From: Runella sp. CRIBMP
GTDB taxonomy: Bacteria; Bacteroidota; Bacteroidia; Cytophagales; Spirosomataceae
Assembly: GCF_009905605.1 (NCBI RefSeq)
Contig: NZ_JAAAKZ010000029.1
Coordinates: 1-51,720 of the forward strand
DNA length: 51,720 nucleotides
Reading direction: 5' to 3'
Shown piece by piece: positions 1 through 8,158 of the stretch (the stretch's first letter is position 1; each line of letters begins with the position of its first letter). The notes beneath the pieces were generated by a model. It was not told the DNA's origin and made no database searches. It was given only the letters and a program-made list of their open reading frames with translations. Both the position numbers and the translations under genes were made by a program.

Positions 1-830
1 GCAATGGTGGCTACCGAGCAGTTGTCGGTGCTCCCGTTGTTTACATCAGCGGCGGCGATGGTGACAGTTCCCGCGGCGTTGAGCTGCACGGTGATGTTTT
101 TAGCGATGGCCGTGGGGTTGATTACATCAACTGCGGTACCCACTGTGACAAGTAAAGAGCTTGATTCTGCACCTTGGCTATCTTTTACTTTAACATGATA
201 ATCACCTGCGGTTAATCCATTGAATACATTATTTGAGTTTGTGGTATAGGTTGTTCCATTGTTTATGCTATACTCATACGGGCCTGTACCGCCAGAAGCT
301 GAAACTGTAATTGAGCCATTGTTTCCACCCAAACAACTAACATTGGTTATTTGGGTGGTAAAGGTAACAGGAGAAGTAACGGTGACGGGAATACAGGTAG
401 TTGCGATAACGTTTGTTCCGTTCATTGCCTGTATTACAATTATCCTTGAGCCAGTAGAGCCTGTGTAAGTAACGTTGGTGTTGATAGTAGCTGTTGTATT
501 TGTTAGCGAAGCGGTAAGCGTAGATAAAATATCGGGTACAAGTGTATTGCTGCAAGTAGCTGATGATAAAGCATGTCCAATTCTAAATGCTGTGATTGCA
601 TTAGAACCATTGCCAGCTCTGTAAGTAAAGTTGAGTGCTACTGGGATTCCAGCTGTGAAACTGCTAGGAGTAGCTGAAGGAGCGGGATAACCGGTAGGGT
701 TAGAACTCGGACTTTGGAAAGCGTTATTCTGCGCCAGCGAAACACCCGAGATGCCCGTACAGAACAGCAGTAATAACAAAGTAAATCGAATGATAGGTAT
801 TCGATTTAGAAAAAATAAAAGTTTTTGCAT
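1..830 (-). CDS. Secreted SprB-repeat surface protein, N-terminal part (3' end outside window)
   Basis: The reading frame is open from the ATG at 830 to the window edge, giving about 276 residues. It begins with a signal peptide (positively charged start, hydrophobic LLLLLFCTG stretch, cleavage near SLAQ). Around residues 160-205 there is a SprB-type repeat: VSCLGGNNGSI, then SGGTGPYEYSINNG, then NGLTAGDYHVKVKD. After it comes the start of an HYR-like segment (NPTAIAKNITVQLNAAG, then DNCS). Such modules occur in very large adhesins of gliding Bacteroidota that are exported by the type IX secretion system. The sorting domain expected at the far end would lie outside the window, so T9SS export is inferred. 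The gene is probably much longer than the part seen. Confidence 0.85.
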   Translation of the reverse strand, partial: MQKLLFFLNRIPIIRFTLLLLLFCTGISGVSLAQNNAFQSPSSNPTGYPAPSATPSSFTAGIPVALNFTYRAGNGSNAITAFRIGHALSSATCSNTLVPDILSTLTASLTNTTATINTNVTYTGSTGSRIIVIQAMNGTNVIATTCIPVTVTSPVTFTTQITNVSCLGGNNGSITVSASGGTGPYEYSINNGTTYTTNSNNVFNGLTAGDYHVKVKDSQGAESSSLLVTVGTAVDVINPTAIAKNITVQLNAAGTVTIAAADVNNGSTDNCSVATI

Positions 831-1257
831 AAGATGTAAGCAGTTGAGACAAAGTAAAGATTTGATATGTTTGACTGTCTTTAAGGTATATATATACGCG
901 ACAGGCATTTTTGCAAAGTAATAATATATATAGTGCATGTTCAATAGTCATTTTAACTATTCGTAGTAGAGTTTTATTAAAAAAACACCTTTAAATGTGC
1001 CAAAAACACAAAATTCGATGGATGTGTTTATATGTAAGTCTAAGTATTAAGTAGTCTTTTATCGGGCTAAAAAATGTGTGTTTTCTCCAAAAAATAAGCA
1101 TTTAAAAAATATCCATAAATGACATCCTAAATGTGAGTCAAAAGCTTTCTAAGCTATCAACGGAGATTGCTGTGTACTAGCAGATGATTACTGCACGGAG
1201 GAGTCGAAATGCAGATTCTTGTGGTAGGTAAAAGAAGAAGGCTGAAAAAAGAAAATA
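831..1257. other. Intergenic region upstream of the surface protein
   Basis: About 430 AT-rich bases between two minus-strand genes. It should hold the promoter of the surface protein. I found no convincing TTTG / TAnnTTTG pair, no RNA gene and no ORF with coding character. Confidence 0.5.
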
Positions 1258-1734
1258 TTAGGCCAAAAATGCCGCCACGGCATAGCCAATCATGACCAAA
1301 CACAGGACCACTTTCATGAATATACCCGTGACAAACCCCAGAAAAGAGCCGAGTGCAGCTTTGAGGGCTTTATTGAATTCCATTCCTGCCATGAGTTCGC
1401 CGATGAGAGCCCCCAAAAAAGCGCCTAAAAATATGCCTAACGCGGGAATTACAAAGAACCCAAGTAAAAGACCAAGGGTGGAGCCCCAAGCGCCGTAGCT
1501 AGTACCGCCAAATTTTTTAACTCCCCAAATGGGAACGTAGTAATCCAATACCGTAACCGCTAAAGTGATGAAACCGAGGCTATAAAGTGTAATTTGCCCA
1601 AAGTCAGCGTAACTGCTAAAGTGTAGGCACAAAAGCCCGACAAAACTCAACGGTGGGCCAGGCAACGGTAGCACCGCTCCCGCCAAGCCCACCAATAATC
1701 CCGCACAGCCTAAAACAAGCAGTAAAATATCCAT
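1258..1734 (-). CDS. DUF456 domain membrane protein
   Basis: A 158-residue, almost entirely hydrophobic protein with about four to five membrane segments. Near the N-terminus it has the LPGPP motif (residues about 24-28) characteristic of DUF456, and glycine-rich helices further on (GSTLGLLLGFF, GAFLGALIGELMAG). Length and composition match the family over its whole length. The function of DUF456 proteins is unknown and the neighbours give no hint. The ATG at 1734 is used; the region to the next gene (2022) is a divergent promoter space. Confidence 0.85.
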   Translation of the reverse strand: MDILLLVLGCAGLLVGLAGAVLPLPGPPLSFVGLLCLHFSSYADFGQITLYSLGFITLAVTVLDYYVPIWGVKKFGGTSYGAWGSTLGLLLGFFVIPALGIFLGAFLGALIGELMAGMEFNKALKAALGSFLGFVTGIFMKVVLCLVMIGYAVAAFLA

Positions 1735-2021
1735 AGCGCCAAGGTATCCGATTGAAATTAAAAGAGAATCGACCGACTTTTGAAAATCTAACGGTTAAAT
1801 AACACAAAAAAGGGTCATGAATCGTATCTTTGCCCACTAATTTTTGGGTAAAAGAGTTTTTGCGGAATTAGGCAATCATAAATTTCACTCATAAGTAAGA
1901 AAGATTGCCTGATTGATATGAGTTTTAAACTTAAGAAAAATTGCAATAGTTTGATTATAAGTGATTTGTGTTGATATTTTTACATTTTTCATTCTACATT
2001 TTAAATTTTACAGTTACTTAA

Positions 2022-3233
2022 ATGTCAAAAGTCTTAATTATTGGAGCAGGGGGTGTGGGAGGCGTAGTGGCGCATAAGTGTGCCATGAACTCTCAGGTAT
2101 TTACCGACATCCTGTTGGCGAGCCGCACAAAGTCAAAATGTGATAAAATTGCCCAAGATATTCAGGAAATGCACGGGGTAACCATCAAAACGGCGTCGGT
2201 CGATGCCGATATTGTGGCGGAGTTGGTGGTGCTCATCAAGTCGTTTCAGCCCAAATTGGTGATCAACGTGGCATTGCCTTACCAAGATTTAACCATCATG
2301 GATGCCTGCCTCGAAACGGGCGTTCATTACATGGATACCGCCAATTATGAGCCCAAAGATGTCGCAAAATTTGAATATAGCTGGCAGTGGGCCTATCAGG
2401 AGCGTTTCAAAGAAGCGGGTTTGATGGCCTTGTTGGGTTGTGGCTTCGACCCGGGCGTTACGCAGGTATTTACGGCTTTTGCCAATAAACATCAGTTTGA
2501 TGAGATGCATTATCTCGATATCATCGACTGCAATGCTGGCAACCACGGCAAAGCTTTTGCCACCAATTTTAACCCTGAAATCAACATTCGTGAAATCACC
2601 CAACCAGGTCGGTATTGGGAAAATGGCGCTTGGGTAGAAATTCCTGCCATGAGCATTCACAAAGCCATTGACTATCCGGGCATTGGGCCCAAGGAAAGCT
2701 ACGTGCTCTACCACGAAGAATTGGAATCGTTGGTGAAAAACTTCCCAACCCTCAAACGCGCTCGTTTCTGGATGACTTTCGGTCAGGCGTACCTGACGCA
2801 CTTGGAAGTGCTGCAAAATGTGGGTATGACAAGCATTGCGCCCATCAAATTTCAGGGCATGGATATCGTGCCGTTGGAGTTTTTGAAAGCCGTATTGCCG
2901 CCGCCTGAATCATTGGGTGAGAACTACACAGGACAGACTTCCATCGGTTGCCAAATCAAAGGAATCAAAGACGGACAGGATAAAACCTACTATGTATGGA
3001 ACAACTGCGACCACGCCCAATGCTGGAAAGAGGTGCGGGCGCAGGCCGTTAGCTATACCACGGGTGTGCCGGCCATGATTGGAGCGATGCTGATGCTGAC
3101 CAATGCCGAATGGATGAAAGCGGGTGTTTGGAATTGTGAAGAACTGAACCCCGATCCATTCATGGACCTGCTCAACCAACACGGCCTGCCGTGGAACGAG
3201 CAAATCAACCAGCCGCTTCCGCACGAGTATTAG
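2022..3233 (+). CDS. Carboxynorspermidine synthase (saccharopine dehydrogenase family)
   Basis: A 403-residue NAD(P)-dependent enzyme with an N-terminal Rossmann motif GAGGVGGVVAHKC (residues 8-20) and the family segment ACLETGVHYMDTANYEP. Full-length resemblance is to carboxynorspermidine synthase (CANSDH), which reductively condenses aspartate semialdehyde with a diamine (putrescine or diaminopropane) in the alternative spermidine/norspermidine pathway found in many Bacteroidota. The partner decarboxylase (nspC) is not adjacent. Saccharopine dehydrogenase proper is the alternative name for the fold but fits less well. It is followed by a strong bidirectional terminator. Confidence 0.85.
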   Translation: MSKVLIIGAGGVGGVVAHKCAMNSQVFTDILLASRTKSKCDKIAQDIQEMHGVTIKTASVDADIVAELVVLIKSFQPKLVINVALPYQDLTIMDACLETGVHYMDTANYEPKDVAKFEYSWQWAYQERFKEAGLMALLGCGFDPGVTQVFTAFANKHQFDEMHYLDIIDCNAGNHGKAFATNFNPEINIREITQPGRYWENGAWVEIPAMSIHKAIDYPGIGPKESYVLYHEELESLVKNFPTLKRARFWMTFGQAYLTHLEVLQNVGMTSIAPIKFQGMDIVPLEFLKAVLPPPESLGENYTGQTSIGCQIKGIKDGQDKTYYVWNNCDHAQCWKEVRAQAVSYTTGVPAMIGAMLMLTNAEWMKAGVWNCEELNPDPFMDLLNQHGLPWNEQINQPLPHEY

Positions 3234-3265
3234 ACATTGATTGGTATTTATACTGCCCACAATTT

Positions 3266-3300
3266 AAAAAAGGGTTCACAGCAAGCTGTGAACCCTTTTT
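3266..3300. terminator. Bidirectional rho-independent terminator
   Basis: A perfect 11-bp stem (3272-3282 with 3285-3295, GGGTTCACAGC and its complement, two-base loop) is flanked by A and T runs on both sides. It can end both the plus-strand gene stopping at 3233 and the minus-strand lipoprotein gene stopping at 3325. Confidence 0.9.
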
Positions 3301-3324
3301 AGTGAATCGTTGCGGAGTTATTGA

Positions 3325-4281
3325 TTAAGGATTACAGCCTCCGTTGATGGTTACTGTCTTTGTTACTGAGACTGGAACCGCCGCACTGGCAGCGTTTCCT
3401 TTTACAATACCTGTAAGCGTAATGCTGTGAGTTCCTACGCCGAGGGTTGTTACTACTTCATCCATTTTGGCGCGAATAGCATTTGATGGATCATTGTTGC
3501 CACTGAATGAATCAGTCGTCAAGATTGTGAATGCCCATTGTCCTTCGTAGGGGGTAAGCAGGGAGGTCACTCCGTTTGAGCCTGCATTAGTGGCATAATA
3601 GAAATTTTCTCCGTTTGTGATGGTATTGGCAGGAGCGGCAATTTCAACACCGTCTACAAAGATTTTTAGGTCTTGAACGCGATTGGTGAGACCGTCGTCG
3701 CTCAATAAACTGAAGGAAGCTTTGCTGGGGTGTTGGGTAGAGCTAAGCATCGAAAGCCCAGCAATATAGGCGTTGATGGGCACGGTAGGGTCTACACCTG
3801 GCTGAGTAACGGTAGAAGTCCAGGCAGTTTTAGGTTCGACAAGTGCACCATTAACGGTATAGGTCCATTCCCATTTCCATCCTCTTGTACCGTTAACGGT
3901 CTTTTTGTAAGTGTATCCAGCTAACTGTCCGCCATTGAAGAAGGTACACTTCTGTTGCTGTATTTCGCTGTTTTTGATAGGGTCAGGTGCGGGTTGAGCA
4001 GGAGTAGGTTGTGTAGCACCAGTACCAGTAGTAATGACGGGCCCTGTAACTGTACCATTGGTAAAGTAGGCCTCTGCCGCATCTTTATCAAAATGGTAGG
4101 TTACTTCTTCGGTAATTACATAATTGGCATCTACTTGAAAATCTACGATGATCCCCTGACCCGTTTGGGCACCAGCTTTGGCATTTGAATGGTTGTTTAT
4201 ATCTTCAGTAGGGGTCAGAGATTGTTCTTTACAGGCAATCATGGCCATGATAAAACCTGCGGCAATAAACGCTTTTTTCAT
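3325..4281 (-). CDS. Unrecognised secreted lipoprotein
   Basis: 318 residues. The first 17 residues form a lipoprotein signal (MKKAFIAAGFIMAMIAC; lipobox ending at Cys17) followed by Lys-Glu, so the mature protein should be membrane anchored. A low-complexity Thr/Pro/Ala segment (TGTGATQPTPAQPAP) sits near residue 95, and the rest looks beta-rich, with repeated Thr/Val strands toward the C-terminus. No family is recognised. It stands alone: its 5' side faces a 550-bp AT-rich region and its 3' side shares a terminator with the preceding gene. Confidence 0.75.
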   Translation of the reverse strand: MKKAFIAAGFIMAMIACKEQSLTPTEDINNHSNAKAGAQTGQGIIVDFQVDANYVITEEVTYHFDKDAAEAYFTNGTVTGPVITTGTGATQPTPAQPAPDPIKNSEIQQQKCTFFNGGQLAGYTYKKTVNGTRGWKWEWTYTVNGALVEPKTAWTSTVTQPGVDPTVPINAYIAGLSMLSSTQHPSKASFSLLSDDGLTNRVQDLKIFVDGVEIAAPANTITNGENFYYATNAGSNGVTSLLTPYEGQWAFTILTTDSFSGNNDPSNAIRAKMDEVVTTLGVGTHSITLTGIVKGNAASAAVPVSVTKTVTINGGCNP

Positions 4282-4835
4282 AAATTTGATTGTAAAGGAT
4301 GAGATTAAAAAGTGATTAAAATTTGTGCACTATTAATTGAAATAATGCTTTCCCTATATCTACAAATGTAGGATACTCACCCCTCCCAAACAATAGCTAA
4401 TATGACTATTAAGTATGCCATTTGATAACTTATTTACCTTTAATGGCTAAATATAAGGCTCGTAATAATTTGTTTTTATTCTCTATATTTTGATTAATTT
4501 AAGTATTTTAAATAGTTATAATTATAATTTAACTTATAATTTTTATATTTAAGGGCCGATAGAAAAAGTTTGAAGGAGAATGATAAAAATATCCCTATTT
4601 GATAATTGATGTTTGTGTACTTAATTTGGAGCAATGGTAAAGTGGTTAAATGAAAAACTAGCTTAAGTACTATAATTGAGTATGTCTTTGAGTGCTATTT
4701 TTTGACAGTGTTAATCAGTCTTTTCATAGCAATTATGGGTAGATAGTAGAATCAAGAAATGCTCAGGTGGTTGGTGAATGAGTTGATTCTACTGATGTAC
4801 AAAGAGAGTGCCTAAACCAACTAAAGTAACGTTAA
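4282..4835. other. AT-rich divergent intergenic region
   Basis: About 550 bases between the divergent lipoprotein and LuxR-type regulator genes. The stretch 4470-4550 is almost pure A/T. It must contain both promoters, but I could not place either with confidence. No ORF with coding character or RNA gene is visible. Confidence 0.5.
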
Positions 4836-5618
4836 ATGTTGATTCCAACCGAACCCAAATCTGACGCGGTTCCCCTATTTTTTGAAGAATTACCTAAAGA
4901 GCAGACTCATCAAATCAACTACAAAGAGGTTGTTGAATCGCTGAATTATATTTATGATAGTCTGCTTGAGCCGTGGACTTTTGTGGTGGTTTTGGACCTC
5001 GAGCGGCTTGAAATTCTTTATGCAAACGAAAATTGTCTACAGCTGTTTGGTGAAAGTGGTAAGCCATTAACTTCTCAATACTTACCTTTTGCCTTTTTAA
5101 GGCCCGAAAGTCAGCCCTCATTTAAACGGGTCATTAGCCAATTTCAAAATATGGTTCAGGCGGTGTCTCCAAAACGGCGCAAATTTATAAAAACTCAATG
5201 GGTAGGAATGCGACTCAAGCCACTCAACGGAAAACCTTGGGTGTCTTTTGCCACCCTCATGCCGCTTTCAGCCCGTATCGACGGTACACCCAATGTAGTA
5301 TTGATGATTAACCAGAACATTTCGCACTTATACAACGCTAATTTTGCTTGGTTGCGCCAGTCATGTACACGTGTTTCTCAGTGCAATGCGTATTTTCATT
5401 CTAGCACGGGAGAAGTTTTCAATCACGACATTCTTTCAAAAAGAGAGTTGGAGGTTCTGAAACTGATTGCAAAAGGGTATAACTCACAGCGTATCGCCAC
5501 CGAACTGTCCATCAGTGTCAATACCGTCAGTAATCATCGAAAAAACATGATGGACCGCGTTGGGGTCAGCGATACCACCGCCCTTCTTCAACTTGCCCAA
5601 TGGTGTGACCTTATTTAA
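4836..5618 (+). CDS. PAS-like/LuxR-type transcriptional regulator
   Basis: 260 residues. The N-terminal two thirds resemble a PAS-type sensor: the segment WTFVVVLDLERLEILYANENCLQLFGESG (quoted here in pieces: VVVLDLERLEILYANENC, then LQLFGESG) has typical PAS spacing. Residues about 198-255 form a LuxR/GerE helix-turn-helix (LSKRELEVLKLIAKGYNSQ, then IATELSISVNTVSNHRKNM). No receiver domain and no membrane segment are present, so it should be a cytosolic one-component regulator. It lies 205 bp upstream of the lasso cyclase gene on the same strand and is the obvious candidate regulator of it, which is an inference from position only. Confidence 0.85.
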   Translation: MLIPTEPKSDAVPLFFEELPKEQTHQINYKEVVESLNYIYDSLLEPWTFVVVLDLERLEILYANENCLQLFGESGKPLTSQYLPFAFLRPESQPSFKRVISQFQNMVQAVSPKRRKFIKTQWVGMRLKPLNGKPWVSFATLMPLSARIDGTPNVVLMINQNISHLYNANFAWLRQSCTRVSQCNAYFHSSTGEVFNHDILSKRELEVLKLIAKGYNSQRIATELSISVNTVSNHRKNMMDRVGVSDTTALLQLAQWCDLI

Positions 5619-5734
5619 GCGGCATACACTCGGCCTGCTTTGGAAAGCAGAAATAATAATCATCTGGAGATTTTATTCCTATCCGATTTTTGTGCGACTG
5701 TAATTTTTAATTTATGGGTATATAAAATTATTCC

Positions 5735-5762
5735 TTTGGTGTGAATAAAATACGTATTATTG
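5735..5762 (+). promoter_or_regulatory. Possible promoter of the lasso cyclase gene
   Basis: TTTG at 5735-5738 and TATTATTG at 5755-5762 (seven of eight matches to the Bacteroidota -7 element TAnnTTTG), separated by 16 bases, slightly short of the usual 17-23. About 60 bases to the ATG at 5824. Weak evidence; no start site is known. Confidence 0.3.
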
Positions 5763-5823
5763 TGAAATGAATGAGGTTTTTGTACTTAAATGGTACCTAT
5801 TAGAGGGTATATAGTATTTTTCG

Positions 5824-7923
5824 ATGAATGGTCTTTTGGGGATATTTAAATTTGACGGTTCAGACGTTCGACTTTCGGATGTGGAAATGATGAAACGCTC
5901 ATTAAAGCATCTGGCAGTGGATGGCATGAATATGTACCTCGAAGGACCGGTGGGGATGGTTTCAATGTACCTACACATCTCGCCAGAATCGGTTTATGAG
6001 CGTCAGCCACTGGAAAGTGCACAGGGCAAAATCATCGTTGCTGATGCTCGTATAGATAACCGCGTTCAGTTGCTTGAAGAATTACAAATTCCCGAAGAAA
6101 CTAGAGCCTTTTTTCCTGATAGTGAACTTATTTTAACGGCTTACGAACAATGGGGCGAAGGCTGTGCTGATCGCCTGATTGGTGATTTTGTATTTGTTAT
6201 TTGGGATACTCAGCGAAGCCAGTTGTTCTGTGCTCGCGACCACATAGGAGTGAGGCCCCTGTATTATTATCATTTGCCTGGTAAAGTATTTGCGTTTGCC
6301 TCCGAAATTAAAGGACTTTTGGCGCTTGATTTTGTCCCGCAAGATCTGGATGAACTTAAAATTGCGGCTCATCTTTCAAAGTTGAGTGATTTCAGAAGGT
6401 ACGTAGATGGTACATATTTCCAATCTATCAAGAGTGTTAAGCCTGCGCATTTTCTGACGGTTTCGGCGGAGCAATTTTCTCAGAAATTTTATTGGGATTT
6501 GCGTCTGGAGCGTTTTAGCCACTTAAAAACGGACGAAGACTTCATACAGGAGTTTCGAAAAACGTTTATTGAGTCCGTTAGGTGTCGCACCCGCACCGCA
6601 TTTCCGATTGCGGCCCACCTCAGCGGCGGATTGGATTCCTCCTCGGTGAGTTGTGTGGCTAGGGATATTTTGCGAGCAGAAGGAAAGGAGTTGCATACCT
6701 TTCACATGGATGTAGAACTACCCGAATGTGATGAGAAGCCCTATGCCGAAGCGGTGTTGGCCGAAGGTGGGTTTCGGCATCATTATGTCAAAATAAGTGA
6801 CTTTGATTTTTATGAAACCACTACCGAGGTAGCTTACATGACAGATGCCCCTAGTGCATTTGTGGTAACTCCCCCTGCGCAGGCGGGTTGGATGAAGGGC
6901 TTGCAGAAAGAAGGCTGTCGGGTATTGCTGACGGGCCACGAAGGCGATATTGTGGTGGATTATGGCATGGATGTATTATGGGAACCTCTCAAAAAAGGCC
7001 AATGGGAGGTTTTTGAAAAAAACTTTGATGACTACGCCCAGTACGCCGTTAAGTTCAATTTTTTAAAACGAATCAACGCTTGGTCGCCAGATAAAATCAA
7101 GACTTTTTACAAAGGAATTTTACTAGAATCAGAACTCCGAGATAGCATTGGCCAACGTAAATGGAGCAAAGTAAAAGGCATTTTGACCCGCCGTGGCAAT
7201 TGGAGGTCTCTGCTGGAAGCGGGAAAATTCAGGTTGGAGGTTTGTTGGCCTGCCATTACCGCTCTTGGGCGTTTAAAAGCTGATTCTAATTACACCATTT
7301 TAGGGCCAGCTCTCCAAAAATACACCCTGACTCATCCCGAAGTGAGTCGCCAAATGAAGGGTGCTGAAAATAATGCGGGAATACCAGAACATCTGTTGCC
7401 GCATTTTCAGCAGATTTTTTCGGAGGGAATGACCAAGTTCTGTGACATTTTTGCCCATGTAGGCGCCCACCATGGCTTCAAAGTAGCGCATCCATTTCTA
7501 GATCGTCGGCTCATTGAGCTGTCATTGCTGTTGCCTAGTACGCTCAACTTCAATGAAGGCAAAAGAAGGGGTACGATTCGGGAAGCTATGAAGGGGATAA
7601 TGCCCGAGTCGGTAAGGCTTCGGACGGTAAAAGTCAATTTTGAATCGCTAATTCATGTGACTCTCTTAACTGCAACTCCTTCATTTGAGGAGTATTATAA
7701 AAATGCGGTTGCGCAGTATCCGATTCTTCGTACTTGGATAAACGAGAAAGAATTTCTAAAACGTATAGAAATTTGCAAATCGAACGACTATCCCGAAGAA
7801 TTTAAAAGTAAACTCATTTGGCATCTATTTAGAAGCATATATCTTATCAATTTTTATTCAACTTATAAAAAAAACCCTTATGAAAAAGAAGTATCGCGCA
7901 CCGAAACTGAAAGTAGTTGGTAA
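5824..7923 (+). CDS. Lasso peptide cyclase (asparagine synthetase-like C protein)
   Basis: 699 residues with the asparagine synthetase B layout: an Ntn-type amidotransferase domain (about 1-190; LIGDFVFVIWD, ARDHIGVRPLYYY) and an ATP-pyrophosphatase domain with PP-loop SGGLDSSS at 267-274 and the distal segment HPFLDRRLIELSLLLP. The Cys2 needed for glutamine hydrolysis is absent (the protein starts MNGLLGIF, so Asn is at that place), so it should not make ammonia. Loss of that Cys is known in lasso cyclases of the McjC type, which adenylate an Asp/Glu side chain and form the macrolactam with the peptide N-terminus. The call rests on the lasso precursor encoded at its 3' end, overlapping by 44 bp. 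Ordinary asparagine synthetase is unlikely. Confidence 0.85.
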   Translation: MNGLLGIFKFDGSDVRLSDVEMMKRSLKHLAVDGMNMYLEGPVGMVSMYLHISPESVYERQPLESAQGKIIVADARIDNRVQLLEELQIPEETRAFFPDSELILTAYEQWGEGCADRLIGDFVFVIWDTQRSQLFCARDHIGVRPLYYYHLPGKVFAFASEIKGLLALDFVPQDLDELKIAAHLSKLSDFRRYVDGTYFQSIKSVKPAHFLTVSAEQFSQKFYWDLRLERFSHLKTDEDFIQEFRKTFIESVRCRTRTAFPIAAHLSGGLDSSSVSCVARDILRAEGKELHTFHMDVELPECDEKPYAEAVLAEGGFRHHYVKISDFDFYETTTEVAYMTDAPSAFVVTPPAQAGWMKGLQKEGCRVLLTGHEGDIVVDYGMDVLWEPLKKGQWEVFEKNFDDYAQYAVKFNFLKRINAWSPDKIKTFYKGILLESELRDSIGQRKWSKVKGILTRRGNWRSLLEAGKFRLEVCWPAITALGRLKADSNYTILGPALQKYTLTHPEVSRQMKGAENNAGIPEHLLPHFQQIFSEGMTKFCDIFAHVGAHHGFKVAHPFLDRRLIELSLLLPSTLNFNEGKRRGTIREAMKGIMPESVRLRTVKVNFESLIHVTLLTATPSFEEYYKNAVAQYPILRTWINEKEFLKRIEICKSNDYPEEFKSKLIWHLFRSIYLINFYSTYKKNPYEKEVSRTETESSW

Positions 7924-7999
7924 AGTTGCCACCCTCACCCGCGCTATGGGTAGCGCCGGAGGAGATGCTCAAGCTTCGAAAAACGGAATGGGGGTATAA
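7880..7999 (+). CDS. Lasso peptide precursor (39 residues)
   Basis: A short ORF starting inside the 3' end of the cyclase gene in the +1 frame. The leader reads MKKKYRAPKLKVVGKVATLTR and matches the lasso leader pattern YxxPxLxxxGxxxxxT exactly (Y5, P8, L10, G14, T20). By the rule that the conserved Thr is the penultimate leader residue, cleavage falls after R21, giving the core AMGSAGGDAQASKNGMGV. The only acidic residue in the core, D29, is core position 8, the right place for an eight-residue macrolactam ring; a ten-residue loop and tail remain. Ala at position 1 is less usual than Gly but known. A terminator follows at 8088-8140. The leader and Asp position are seen; that it is made and cyclised is inferred. 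Confidence 0.85.
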   Translation: MKKKYRAPKLKVVGKVATLTRAMGSAGGDAQASKNGMGV

Positions 8000-8062
8000 T
8001 CGATAGAAATGACACGCTTTTAACGATAACTGTTTAAGCATACTCTACTCTACGATAAATAC

Positions 8063-8080
8063 CTGCCTTGAACCAGGCAG
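8063..8080 (+). other. Small hairpin upstream of the terminator
   Basis: CTGCCT (8063-8068) pairs with AGGCAG (8075-8080) across a six-base loop, just before the main terminator of the lasso precursor transcript. It may protect the mRNA 3' end; no function is established. Confidence 0.35.
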
Positions 8081-8087
8081 TAAACTT

Positions 8088-8140
8088 AGGCCAGAGGGAT
8101 ATCCATTAAAATTTGGAATATTCTCTGGCCTATTCTTTTT
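8088..8140 (+). terminator. Terminator after the lasso precursor
   Basis: AGGCCAGAG (8088-8096) pairs with CTCTGGCCT (8123-8131), extended by two G-U pairs and a short inner helix, and is followed by ATTCTTTTT. It closes the cyclase-precursor transcription unit before the convergent ABC transporter gene. Confidence 0.75.
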
Positions 8141-8158
8141 GTGGCTTTCCTTTCTTGA

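Noticed and set aside
5635-5650. Hairpin CTGCTT/AAGCAG after the LuxR-type gene as a terminator
   Set aside because: The stem is only six bp and is not followed by a T run; read-through toward the cyclase remains possible.
5603-5823. A second lasso precursor upstream of the cyclase
   Set aside because: The only short ORF there encodes 15 residues without the Y-P-L-G-T leader pattern.
7949-7999. Lasso core starting at Gly24 instead of Ala22
   Set aside because: That would place the Asp at position 6, a ring smaller than known lasso rings, and would break the rule of Thr as penultimate leader residue.
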